Positions 56,295 through 63,525 of a DNA stretch of 64,000 bases are shown here, piece by piece (the first letter of the stretch is position 1; each line of letters opens with the position of its first letter). Origin of the DNA: Salegentibacter tibetensis (GTDB lineage Bacteria > Bacteroidota > Bacteroidia > Flavobacteriales > Flavobacteriaceae). The DNA is taken from assembly GCF_020164485.1 (NCBI RefSeq), contig NZ_JAIQZA010000002.1, forward strand, positions 165,559 through 229,558. Direction: 5' to 3'. The notes under the pieces are model-generated. The model made no database searches, had not been told where the DNA came from, and saw only the letters and a program-made list of their open reading frames with translations. The position numbers and the translations under genes are program-made.

Positions 56295-57038
56295 ATGATT
56301 TATAGACTTCTGACTGTATTTGCCGTATTGACGTTCTCTTTTGCATTTACAACCACAGATAATTTAGACTCCAGAATTAATAATTCAGAATTAGAAGCAA
56401 TCGCTTCTCCAATGTCCGAAGAAAATACCAAAACAAGTTTTGAAATTAAGGTCGCTGATCTTTATAGTGAATTTTCTACAAATAACATCAGTATTCCTGC
56501 AATGCCGGTTTTCGAAAAAGCTATGAAAGGCTATGATCAACTCGAAGGAAAAGGTAAGGTAGGAAAGAAAATACTTACCGTGATAGATTTCGGACTTTCC
56601 TCTACGAAAAAACGTATGTGGATAATGAATATGGAAACAAAAGAAGTTTTGTTCAATACTTATGTTTCCCACGGAAAAAATACCGGTGGTGAATTCGCAA
56701 CCAAATTTTCCAATACAGTGAATTCCCTGCAAAGTTCCCTTGGTTTTTATGTAACCGCTGAAACTTACTACGGAAAAAACGGATTATCGCTTTTTATAGA
56801 TGGAATGGAAAAAGGCTTCAATAGTAACGCGCGTAAGCGTTACGTGGTAATCCACGGCGCCGATTATGCCGAACCTAACTTTATAGATCGATTAGGAAGA
56901 TTAGGAAGAAGCTACGGTTGTCCCGCAGTACCAAATACAATCGCTAAAGATGTGATAGAGACTATTAAAGAAGAATCTGTAGTGTATATTCACAAAAACA
57001 ATAAAAATTATTTGAATAATTCTCCACTGCTAAATTAA
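56295..57038 (+). CDS. Murein L,D-transpeptidase catalytic domain protein (YkuD_2 type)
   Basis: A 247-residue exported protein (signal LLTVFAVLTFSFAFTT). The catalytic domain carries FNTYVSHGKNTGG, YVVIHGADYA and GRSYGCPAVP; the cysteine is the acyl-enzyme nucleophile and the histidine its partner. Such enzymes are thought to crosslink or trim peptidoglycan, but substrates are not established for this subfamily. Its stop overlaps by 4 bases the stop of the second, unrelated-subfamily transpeptidase on the other strand. Confidence 0.87.
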   Translation: MIYRLLTVFAVLTFSFAFTTTDNLDSRINNSELEAIASPMSEENTKTSFEIKVADLYSEFSTNNISIPAMPVFEKAMKGYDQLEGKGKVGKKILTVIDFGLSSTKKRMWIMNMETKEVLFNTYVSHGKNTGGEFATKFSNTVNSLQSSLGFYVTAETYYGKNGLSLFIDGMEKGFNSNARKRYVVIHGADYAEPNFIDRLGRLGRSYGCPAVPNTIAKDVIETIKEESVVYIHKNNKNYLNNSPLLN

Positions 57039-58678
57039 TTAGCAGTAAGTAATTTATAAATGGCAGCATCTCTTTTGTAGATATCTTCTGCAAAACGGGT
57101 GCTGCCATTTTCGTTCCAGGCCGTCCAGTAAAGATGATGAACTTTTACTTTTTGAGTGGTTTTAATGGTGGTTGTTTTTCCTGAATCAAGGATTTCCTTA
57201 ATTTTTTCATCGTCGTATTTTGGCTGATCACTCAATAGCATTTTCGCTAGTTCCAATGCATCCTGCACCCTCACACAACCCGAACTCTGTGCTCTTAAAT
57301 TTTTGTTGAAAAGCGATTTTGAAGGTGTATCGTGCAGGTATATCATGTACTTATTAGGATAGATAATCTTCACCAAACCAAGCGGATTCGCCGGCCCGGC
57401 TTCCTGTCTAAAAGTGTAGCCTTTCACTTCAGAAGAAGACCAGTTTACTTCACTTGCGGACAACTTTTTTCCGGAACGGTCAAAGATGCTGTAATTCTTT
57501 TTATAAATATAATCGGGATCTTTTGCTGCTGAAGGAATTACATCTTTGCTCTTTATAGTAGGAGGGATGGTCCAGGTTGGGTTGTAAACTATATGTTCAA
57601 CGTCGTCAGAAAAAACTGGGGTTTTCCTGGCTTCGGTGCCAACCATAGTGCGGTGGGTGGCAACTGTATCTCCATTCCTAACAAAGTGTAATCGGTAATT
57701 CGCTATATTCACAACAATATGCTGCTCGCCAAGATCTTTTGGGTACCAGCGCCAGCGTTCCAGGTTTACCAGAATTTGTTCCAGGCCTCCCTGGTAAGTT
57801 TTATTCAGGGTTTTAATGGTTCCGCCACCAATAACCCCATCGGTTTCTATGCCATAAATTTCCTGAAATTCCTTAACCGCCTCCTGTAAAGGTTTTTCAT
57901 AAGTAATCGCACTATCTACGATCTCTTTTTCCCAATAACCCAGTTCCTTTAAGCGCCGTTTTATATTTGGAATACGCTTATCCCTTTCGTCGGCTTTTAT
58001 GCTTTCTCCTTCTTCGGAAATAAACGTGGGATCTTCTTCGTTTTTAGCAAGTTCCCGGTATTCCTTCAAAGATCGTTTTAAACCTTTATAAACTTCATGT
58101 TTTGGAACTACAGAATCTATTGCGGCTAAAATATTTTTCTTCTGAACCCCGTAATCCAAAAGACCCGGAAGATCTATTTTATTACTTTCAACTCCCCAAA
58201 TACTATAAATTTCTGCAGGATTCAGCTTTCCCGAATTATAATCTGAAGCCAGTGTAAAAAAAGCATCGGTTAAGATGATTTCAGTTAAACTACGTTCCTC
58301 ATCATCTAATTGCGATAAACTAGCCAGTGAATTTGTTAAATATGATAAATGATAATCTTCAGGCTCGAGTCCGTCTTCACTTGCTCTTTCAATGCTTCTG
58401 TACAGGTCTTCCCGCAAAGCCCTTTCGGTCCAAATGGGTGTATAATCCCTTTCTGAATAAATGGAATCCAGCAAGCTGGGGTGTCGTAAATCAATATTAT
58501 CCACAGAGTTTGAGATACCCTGAAACTTTTTGGAAATCAATTCAGCTGAAGCCAGTTTCTCAATGACTTCTGCTCCTTCTTCTTTGGCAGTTTCAATTCC
58601 CGGCTCCCGGTCTTTGTCATCCCCGCAGGAAATAAAAACCACAAAAATAAAGAGCATTAAAAACTTAAAGAATTTCAT
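57035..58678 (-). CDS. L,D-transpeptidase family lipoprotein (YcbB/LdtD-like)
   Basis: About 547 residues with a lipoprotein signal ending VVFISCGDD (start at 58678 chosen for this). Domains in order are the YcbB scaffold (IERASEDGLEPEDYHLSYL), a peptidoglycan-binding helix bundle (LQEAVKEFQEIYGIETDGVIG) and a YkuD domain with IYLHDTPSKSLF and SSGCVRV as the cysteine catalytic motif. It forms 3-3 crosslinks in peptidoglycan and is insensitive to most penicillins in relatives; here it would be anchored to a membrane facing the periplasm. Confidence 0.9.
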   Translation of the reverse strand: MKFFKFLMLFIFVVFISCGDDKDREPGIETAKEEGAEVIEKLASAELISKKFQGISNSVDNIDLRHPSLLDSIYSERDYTPIWTERALREDLYRSIERASEDGLEPEDYHLSYLTNSLASLSQLDDEERSLTEIILTDAFFTLASDYNSGKLNPAEIYSIWGVESNKIDLPGLLDYGVQKKNILAAIDSVVPKHEVYKGLKRSLKEYRELAKNEEDPTFISEEGESIKADERDKRIPNIKRRLKELGYWEKEIVDSAITYEKPLQEAVKEFQEIYGIETDGVIGGGTIKTLNKTYQGGLEQILVNLERWRWYPKDLGEQHIVVNIANYRLHFVRNGDTVATHRTMVGTEARKTPVFSDDVEHIVYNPTWTIPPTIKSKDVIPSAAKDPDYIYKKNYSIFDRSGKKLSASEVNWSSSEVKGYTFRQEAGPANPLGLVKIIYPNKYMIYLHDTPSKSLFNKNLRAQSSGCVRVQDALELAKMLLSDQPKYDDEKIKEILDSGKTTTIKTTQKVKVHHLYWTAWNENGSTRFAEDIYKRDAAIYKLLTAN

Positions 58679-58721
58679 GGGAAAAAGCAGGTTCATTGAT
58701 TATTTGGGGATAAAGCGCGGG

Positions 58722-59000
58722 CTAAATCCTTACGTCTTTATAAGATTCGTTACGGTCAAATTGCACTTCGGCGAAGGGACACAGCGGATCTATTTTGTAA
58801 TTGTTTTCACGAGCAAATTCTACGCTATGTGCCAATAACTTGGTGGCAATTCCCTGGCCTTCCAGTTCTGGCCTTACCTCGGTATGATCTATGGTAAGAA
58901 CATCTTGTTTTTTGGTATAGGTAAGTTCTGCGTAAATACCTTTTTCGTCTTCCGCGAAGAACATCCCGCGGCTATCGTTTTCGCGATGTTTGATATCCAT
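58722..59000 (-). CDS. Small GNAT N-acetyltransferase (YjdJ-like)
   Basis: A 92-residue minimal GNAT protein. LTIDHTEVRPELEGQGIATKLLAHSVEFA contains the acetyl-CoA pyrophosphate-binding RxxGxG/A-type loop, and IDPLCPFAEVQFDRNESY is typical of the COG2388 subfamily. The acceptor is unknown. It starts 3 bases after clpP on the same strand. Confidence 0.85.
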   Translation of the reverse strand: MDIKHRENDSRGMFFAEDEKGIYAELTYTKKQDVLTIDHTEVRPELEGQGIATKLLAHSVEFARENNYKIDPLCPFAEVQFDRNESYKDVRI

Positions 59001-59003
59001 AAA

Positions 59004-59555
59004 TTATTTCTTAAAAATACCGTCTACAATTCCGTAATCTAAAGATTCCTGCGCATCCATCCAGTAGTCGCGATTAAAATCCTTCAGCACTTTTTCTATG
59101 GTTTGCCCACAGTTCTCAGCAAGGATTTTCGCGCTTAATTCTCTTGTTTTTATGATTTCGTTTGCCTGAATTTCAATATTTGAAGCCTGGCCCCTGGCAC
59201 CGCCCATTGGTTGGTGAATCATTACCTTTCCGTGAGTTTGAATAAACCTCCTGCCTTTGGTTCCTCCGGAAAGTAGGATAGAGCCCATGGAAGCAGCCAA
59301 ACCACTGCAAATTGTAGAAACCGGGCTATTTAAACTTTGCATGGTGTCGTAGATTGCAAATCCGTCAGTTACATAGCCACCTGGACTGTTGATAAAAAAC
59401 TGAATTTCATCATCACCTTCCATATCAAGATAAAGGAGTCGGTCTATTACGTGTTTTGCAGATTCGTCGTTTACTTCTCCCCAAAGGAATATTTTACGTT
59501 CTTTAAGGAATTTTGCGTCTATTAGGTCCTGGGTTTTACCGGGTTTATTGCTCAT
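59004..59555 (-). CDS. clpP: ATP-dependent Clp protease proteolytic subunit-like protein
   Basis: A 183-residue serine peptidase of the ClpP barrel family. The catalytic triad is visible: serine 89 in GLAASMGSI, histidine 114 in MIHQPMGG and aspartate 163 in NRDYWMDA. The protein has no long propeptide and the N-terminal loop region is short. No clpX or tig is adjacent, so it is likely a second ClpP distinct from the usual tig-clpP-clpX copy; this is inference, as the rest of the genome is not seen. Confidence 0.9.
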   Translation of the reverse strand: MSNKPGKTQDLIDAKFLKERKIFLWGEVNDESAKHVIDRLLYLDMEGDDEIQFFINSPGGYVTDGFAIYDTMQSLNSPVSTICSGLAASMGSILLSGGTKGRRFIQTHGKVMIHQPMGGARGQASNIEIQANEIIKTRELSAKILAENCGQTIEKVLKDFNRDYWMDAQESLDYGIVDGIFKK

Positions 59556-59721
59556 AAAAAGTTATTTTAATAATATATTCTGTTAGGGTTTAAAAATAAG
59601 ATTTATTTGTCGGAACACTTGTTTTTTAATTACCCATTTAACAAGATTTTATCTCTTGAACCTGTTTTTTACTGAATACAAGTCAAATAGGAAAATGCAG
59701 CCTAAAAAGTTTAAATTTCCT

Positions 59722-59753
59722 TTGGATTTTGGAATCTATAAACTTTATATTTG
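59722..59753 (+). promoter_or_regulatory. tRNA-Gly promoter (-33 TTG, -7 TATATTTG)
   Basis: TTG at 59722-59724 and TATATTTG at 59746-59753 are 21 bases apart. The tRNA begins 9 bases downstream. Confidence 0.7.
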
Positions 59754-59761
59754 CAGGGCAG

Positions 59762-59834
59762 GCGGGAGTAGCTCAGTTGGTAGAGCGTCAGCCTTCCAAG
59801 CTGAATGTCGCCGGTTCGAACCCGGTCTCCCGCT
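59762..59834 (+). tRNA. tRNA-Gly (anticodon TCC)
   Basis: A full cloverleaf: acceptor stem GCGGGAG/CTCCCGC, D arm GCTC...GAGC, anticodon stem TCAGC/GCTGA with loop CTTCCAA, and T arm GCCGG-TTCGAAC-CCGGT. The 3' CCA is not encoded (CTA follows the discriminator). It is a common integration target type, and a 20-nt copy of its 3' end lies downstream at 59952. Confidence 0.97.
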
Positions 59835-59838
59835 CTAA
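59819..59838. repeat. 20-nt direct repeat, copy within the tRNA-Gly 3' end
   Basis: AACCCGGTCTCCCGCTCTAA spans the T stem, acceptor stem and 4 bases past the tRNA. The identical sequence recurs at 59952-59971, 133 bases downstream, as in attachment-site duplications. Confidence 0.85.
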
Positions 59839-59846
59839 AAAAAAGG

Positions 59847-59874
59847 AACCTCAACAAAAAGTTGGGGTTTTTTT
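59847..59874 (+). terminator. tRNA-Gly terminator
   Basis: AACCTCAAC (59847-59855) pairs with GTTGGGGTT (59861-59869, one wobble) around AAAAA, followed by seven T. Confidence 0.85.
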
Positions 59875-59951
59875 GTGGGAAAAAATCAGAAAGAAAAGCA
59901 CCGGGTGAGAAGCCTGTCCCGATTGGAGCCCGGTAGGGCGGAATATCGGGA

Positions 59952-59971
59952 AACCCGGTCTCCCGCTCTAA
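59952..59971. repeat. 20-nt direct repeat, downstream copy of the tRNA-Gly 3' end
   Basis: Exact second copy of the tRNA 3' sequence. It has no upstream tRNA body, so it is either an attR-like scar or the remnant of a lost tandem tRNA-Gly copy. Confidence 0.85.
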
Positions 59972-59998
59972 TGATGTTGTCTGAAAAAGTTTCGAAAT

Positions 59999-60101
59999 CG
60001 TCATCCTGAATTTATTTCAGAGCCTGCTCCGAAATTTATTCGGAGATCTAAGTTGTGGAAATTCAAAACATGTTAGAAACTGAAACCAGTTCATTTTGAC
60101 G
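59999..60101 (+). repeat. Dispersed intergenic repeat, copy 4
   Basis: It starts CGTCATCCTGAATTTATTTC and ends TTTTGACG, matching the family core at 15749 and 47190. The outer left arm is degenerate (TGTCTGAAAAAGTT) and no right outer arm is seen, so this copy is truncated. Confidence 0.75.
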
Positions 60102-60108
60102 AGATTAG

Positions 60109-60785
60109 ACCCCTCCGGCCTGCGGCCACCTCCCCTTGAAAAAAGGGGAGGAGCTAAAATTTAGTTTCATAAAAAAATAATGACAATTTATTAAATACTC
60201 CCCTTCTTTTAACGAAGGGGAATGAATTCAGCTTTTTTGCCGAAGAAAGGGGTGGTTGGCTTATTAAGAAATAGAAGTGTCTTTAAAAAAAATAACTTCT
60301 CAGGCCTGCGGTCACCCTGCCCGACTTCGTCATTCAGGCGGGCTCCCCCTTGAAAAGGAACCCTATGGCCTGCGGCCACCTCCCCTTGAAAAAAGGGGAG
60401 GAGCTAAAATTTAGTTTCATAAAAAAATAATGACAATTTATTAAATACTCCCCTCCTTTTAACGAAGGGGAATGAATTCAGCTTTTTTGCTGAAGAAAGG
60501 GGTGGTTGGCTTATTAAGAAATAGAAGTGTCTTTAAAAAAAAATAACTTCTCAGGCCTGAGGTCACCCTGCCCGACTTCGTCATTCAGGCGGGCTCCCCT
60601 TGAAAAGGAACCCTATGGCCTGCGGCCACCCTGCCCGACTTTGTCATTCAGGCGGCCTCCCCTTAAAAAAAAGGGGAGGAGCTAAAATTTAGTTTCATAA
60701 AAAAATAATGACAATTTATTAAATACTCCCTTCCTTTTAACGGAGGGGAATGAATTCAGCTTTTTTGCTGAAGAAAGGGGTGGTT
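60109..60785. repeat. Array of three ~250-278 bp direct repeat units
   Basis: The landmark GAGCTAAAATTTAGTTTCAT occurs at 60151, 60401 and 60679 (spacings 250 and 278). Each unit has GGCCTGCGGCC, a hairpin (CTCCCCTT/AAGGGGAG), a second CCCCTT/AAGGGG pair and ends in AAGAAAGGGGTGGTTG. The longer second spacing is due to an extra CTGCCCGACTTYGTCATTCA block. No ORF is found in the units. A 55-nt identical piece recurs at 63820. Confidence 0.85.
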
Positions 60786-60868
60786 GCATCGTTGGTTATA
60801 AGCAGTTGAAATCATAGGATATTCTGTTTCTGTAAAACTGAGAAAAACTTTCCCCTTCTTTCTTTATT

Positions 60869-60902
60869 TTGTATTTTCACAATCTTAAACGTATAAAATT
60901 TG
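60869..60902 (+). promoter_or_regulatory. Putative promoter of the TPP-controlled operon
   Basis: TTG at 60869-60871 and TAAAATTTG at 60894-60902 resemble -33 and -7 elements 22 bases apart, although the -7 has one extra base against TAnnTTTG. It lies about 34 bases before the riboswitch. Confidence 0.35.
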
Positions 60903-60935
60903 TAATAAATATTTAGTATAAACAGATAAATTCAC

Positions 60936-61004
60936 GCACGGGGTGCCGCAAGGCTGAGATAACACCCGAAACCTGATTTGGATAATGCCAACGTAGGGAT
61001 GCAG
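60936..61004 (+). promoter_or_regulatory. TPP riboswitch (THI element)
   Basis: All conserved blocks are in order: CGGGGTGCC, GGCTGAGA, ACACCC, ACCTGAT, GGATAATGCCAACGTAGGGA. The CTGAGA and ACCTGAT-TGGATAATGCCA blocks form the pyrimidine- and pyrophosphate-sensing arms for thiamin pyrophosphate. It lies about 80 bases upstream of the methyltransferase gene and is followed by a terminator, so high TPP should switch the operon off. Confidence 0.96.
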
Positions 61005-61025
61005 GATTAAAATTTCCATTTTAAG

Positions 61026-61073
61026 ACTCCATGTCTTCCGGCGTTTTCCGGATAGCGTGGAGTTTTCTTTTTT
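61026..61073 (+). terminator. Riboswitch expression platform: intrinsic terminator
   Basis: ACTCCATG (61026-61033) pairs with CGTGGAGT (61056-61063, one wobble), an inner stem TCCGG/CCGGA closes the loop, and TTTTCTTTTTT follows. It ends 12 bases before the first start codon. This indicates transcriptional attenuation. Confidence 0.85.
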
Positions 61074-61085
61074 AAAAAGGTAAAG

Positions 61086-61811
61086 ATGGAAATTGAAAAA
61101 AGCAGCAGATTTGAGTTACTTCCGGTAAATCATCAAAACTGGCAAAACAGGGAAGAATGGTTTTTTAACCGAAAACATACCGACACCTATGAGCAATGGT
61201 ATGAAGGCCGATACAAACGGGCCGAGGTCTGGCAAAAGAAGGTGATGGAGCAACTTGTTTCTAAAGATAATCGGGTGAAAACCTTGTTGGAGTTTGGATG
61301 CGGGACCACCCGCTTTACAAGATGGTGGAAAGAAATCGGGATCGAGGCTACCGGTGGTGATATCTCCCCGCTTATGCTATCGCAGGCCGTACACTTATTT
61401 GAAGGCGATCTTGTAATGGCAGATTCTCATTATATGCCTTTTAAAGATCATACTTTTGATTCTTTGGCCTTTATTACCACTTTTGAATATTATAAAGATC
61501 CCGTAAAAGTTATCCGGGAGGCGGCGAGGGTTGCAAAATACGGCATAGCCTTGGGGATGATGAACCGGAATTCTACCAAAGTGGTCCGCCGTCGTGTACA
61601 GGAAATTTTCGGGGCCAATCCATTTTATCTTACCGCAACTTTTTACACCCCGAAAAAACTTACTAAAATCATAGAGGAAGCTCTTCAGGGTAGAGAATAT
61701 AGTATAGAATGGTCTTGCACAGGATTACCAAAATGGTTTCCGGTTCAGCAATGGGGTTTGCCTTACGGTGATTTTTTCGGGCTATATGTGAAATTTAAAG
61801 ATGTACAATAA
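61086..61811 (+). CDS. SAM-dependent methyltransferase under TPP riboswitch control
   Basis: A 241-residue class I methyltransferase and first gene of the riboswitch operon. Motif I is LLEFGCGTTRFTRWW, motif II GGDISPLMLSQA, an acidic/post-motif segment ADSHYMPFKDHTFDSLAFI, and a post-core stretch (NRNSTKVVRRRVQEIFGANPFYLTATFYTP) that is likely the substrate lid. It is not similar to known thiamin-pathway enzymes. A Trm112-like protein at the other end of the operon could be its activator, as in tRNA and protein methyltransferase complexes. Its stop overlaps the next ATG by one base (TAATG). The substrate is unknown. Confidence 0.85.
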   Translation: MEIEKSSRFELLPVNHQNWQNREEWFFNRKHTDTYEQWYEGRYKRAEVWQKKVMEQLVSKDNRVKTLLEFGCGTTRFTRWWKEIGIEATGGDISPLMLSQAVHLFEGDLVMADSHYMPFKDHTFDSLAFITTFEYYKDPVKVIREAARVAKYGIALGMMNRNSTKVVRRRVQEIFGANPFYLTATFYTPKKLTKIIEEALQGREYSIEWSCTGLPKWFPVQQWGLPYGDFFGLYVKFKDVQ

Positions 61812-62866
61812 TGTGTGAAAAATTAGGGAAAATAGCCGAAGCAGAATTAGAAGGATTTATTCTGGAAAACTGTGGCCACTTTCGAAAGGAAGTCAGTATA
61901 AAACCCGGATTTGGAGTAGATGTATCATTAGTAGATTTACCCAATGAGCTGGCCTTGATATCTACCAGCGATCCTCTTTCGCTCATTCCCTCGCTTGGTC
62001 TTGAAGAATCAGCCTGGCTTTCTGTACATCTTATGGCTAACGATATGGCGACTACAGGTTTTTCTCCGCAATATGCTCAAATGGTCCTGAATCTACCGGC
62101 ATCACTTAGCAGGGAAGATTTTAAAACTTACTGGAACTATATTCATCAATTCTGTAAAGAAATTGGGGTAGCCATAACCGGTGGACATACCGGGTTTGTG
62201 GAAGGGCAAAATTCAACAATTTCAGGAGGAGGAACTTTTTTTAGTGTCGCTCCCAGAAAGGAAATTGTTTTATCTAACAGGGCAGAAGTTAACGATGTAA
62301 TCCTGGTGACAAAAACCTGTGCCCTATCGTCTACCGCTTTATTAACCATGAGTTTTCCGGAAACAATAAAAAATAAACTGGGAAGAGAAACTTATGAGGC
62401 AGGATGCGAAATGTTTAAACAAACTTCCTCTTTAAAAGATGGACTTACGGCGGCAGGAACGAATCACAAATTCCCGGAAATTCATGCGATGCACGATGTA
62501 ACTGAAGGTGGTGTAATGGGGGCTATATATGAAATGGTTAAAGCCTCGGGAAAAGGAGCCCTTATTTATGATGAAGCCTTACCGGTTAATTTCTGGCAAA
62601 GGGAAGTTTGCGAGTTATTCGAACTGGATTACAGGGAAATTATTGGCGCTGGTTCAATGATAATTTCCTGCGAGAAAGGAAAAGAGCAGCAGGTAATTTC
62701 ACGTTTAAAAAATGAGAATATTGCCTGTACAGCCGTGGGTGAAATTAAAGAGGAAGAAGAGGGGATTAAAATTACTAAAGGTGATGAAGAGAAAGATTTA
62801 ATCTATAAAACCGAAGACCCTTATTGGAAAGCCTTTTTTACGGCGATTAAATTTGGTTGGAAATGA
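61811..62866 (+). CDS. PurM/HypE/ThiL-superfamily ATP-binding protein (AIR synthase-related)
   Basis: A 351-residue protein of the AIR-synthase (PurM) superfamily, whose members (PurM, ThiL, SelD, HypE) use ATP to phosphorylate or activate an oxygen or carbonyl. Visible marks: KPGFGVDVSLVD and STSDPL near the N-terminus, SVHLMANDMATTGFSPQYAQ (the AIRS dimer/ATP region), AITGGHTGF, and in the C-terminal domain MHDVTEGGVMGAIYEMVKASG, a HypE/ThiL-like phosphate-binding stretch. The overall layout is nearer HypE than ThiL, but no hydrogenase genes are present. Given the TPP riboswitch and the ThiE-like neighbour, a ThiL-like kinase on a thiamin-related compound is a reasonable inference. It overlaps the next gene by 4 bases (ATGA). 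Confidence 0.82.
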   Translation: MCEKLGKIAEAELEGFILENCGHFRKEVSIKPGFGVDVSLVDLPNELALISTSDPLSLIPSLGLEESAWLSVHLMANDMATTGFSPQYAQMVLNLPASLSREDFKTYWNYIHQFCKEIGVAITGGHTGFVEGQNSTISGGGTFFSVAPRKEIVLSNRAEVNDVILVTKTCALSSTALLTMSFPETIKNKLGRETYEAGCEMFKQTSSLKDGLTAAGTNHKFPEIHAMHDVTEGGVMGAIYEMVKASGKGALIYDEALPVNFWQREVCELFELDYREIIGAGSMIISCEKGKEQQVISRLKNENIACTAVGEIKEEEEGIKITKGDEEKDLIYKTEDPYWKAFFTAIKFGWK

Positions 62867-63525
62867 TGGAAACTAAAAAAATTAAAGGCGGGGTTTACCT
62901 TGTGATAGACCCCCAGATGGAAGAGGTAGTTTTAATAAATAAGCTGCAGGAAATTCTGGATAAAAGTCAAATTGCTGCCGTTCAGGTATGGGATAATTTT
63001 CAAAATATTGAAAACCAGGTTTCCCTTATTAACAGGATCTGTAAACTTTGTCAGGCAACCGGCACCCCTGTTTTGCTAAACAATAACTGGAAACTTTTAA
63101 ACCTGACGGATGCAGACGGGGTTCATTTTGACGAAATACCCATTGAATTGAGAACAATTAAAAAAAGGATTCCTGAGAATTCTTTGCTGGGATTAACCTG
63201 TAATAACAATCTGGATACTGTAAAATGGGCTGATAAGAATAGGTTAGATTATATTTCCTTCTGTTCAATCTTCCCATCCACAACCGCAAACAGTTGCGAT
63301 TTGGTGGATTTTGAGATTATTAAAAAAGCCAGGCTATTAACAAAAATGCCAATATTCCTGGCTGGGGGAATTAAGCCTGCAAATATGTATTTATTAAAGG
63401 AATTGGAATTCGAGGGGATTGCTGTAATTTCAGGAATAATGAGTGCAGAAGAGCCTTCGACTTCCGCAGAAATTTATAATTCAGAATTTAAAAAAATAAA
63501 AAATGAAAACTTCAACAATAGATAA
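62863..63525 (+). CDS. ThiE/TenI-superfamily protein with altered active site
   Basis: A 220-residue TIM-barrel protein that aligns over its length with thiamin-phosphate synthase: GGVYLVID, PVLLNNNWKLL, DADGVHFDE, LLGLTCNNN, LDYISFCSIFPSTT, PIFLAGGI and GIAVISGIMSAEEP. The residues that bind HMP-pyrophosphate and Mg2+ in Bacillus ThiE are replaced: REK becomes WDN, NDD becomes NNN, QED becomes DEI and TxTK becomes STTA. The phosphate-binding GGI and VIS elements remain. It is therefore unlikely to be a normal TMP synthase; TenI, a thiazole tautomerase, is another family member that lacks that activity. The start at 62863 gives the ATGA overlap; a TTG at 62857 is possible. It overlaps the next gene by 23 bases. 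Confidence 0.85.
   Translation: MMETKKIKGGVYLVIDPQMEEVVLINKLQEILDKSQIAAVQVWDNFQNIENQVSLINRICKLCQATGTPVLLNNNWKLLNLTDADGVHFDEIPIELRTIKKRIPENSLLGLTCNNNLDTVKWADKNRLDYISFCSIFPSTTANSCDLVDFEIIKKARLLTKMPIFLAGGIKPANMYLLKELEFEGIAVISGIMSAEEPSTSAEIYNSEFKKIKNENFNNR

Noticed and set aside
59939..59971. Second tRNA gene downstream of tRNA-Gly
   Set aside because: Only the 3' 20 nt match; there is no D arm, anticodon arm or 5' acceptor strand.
60109..60785. Repeat array considered as a CRISPR
   Set aside because: Units are about 250-278 bp with internal hairpins and no short repeat-spacer structure; no cas genes nearby.
61811..62866. Assigning the PurM-like protein as HypE or ThiL
   Set aside because: It has superfamily motifs of both, but there are no hydrogenase genes and the classic ThiL GDDA start is not present; a superfamily-level call is all the sequence supports.
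62863..63525. Calling the third operon gene thiE
   Set aside because: The substrate- and Mg2+-binding motifs of TMP synthase are replaced, so the gene symbol would imply an activity it probably lacks.
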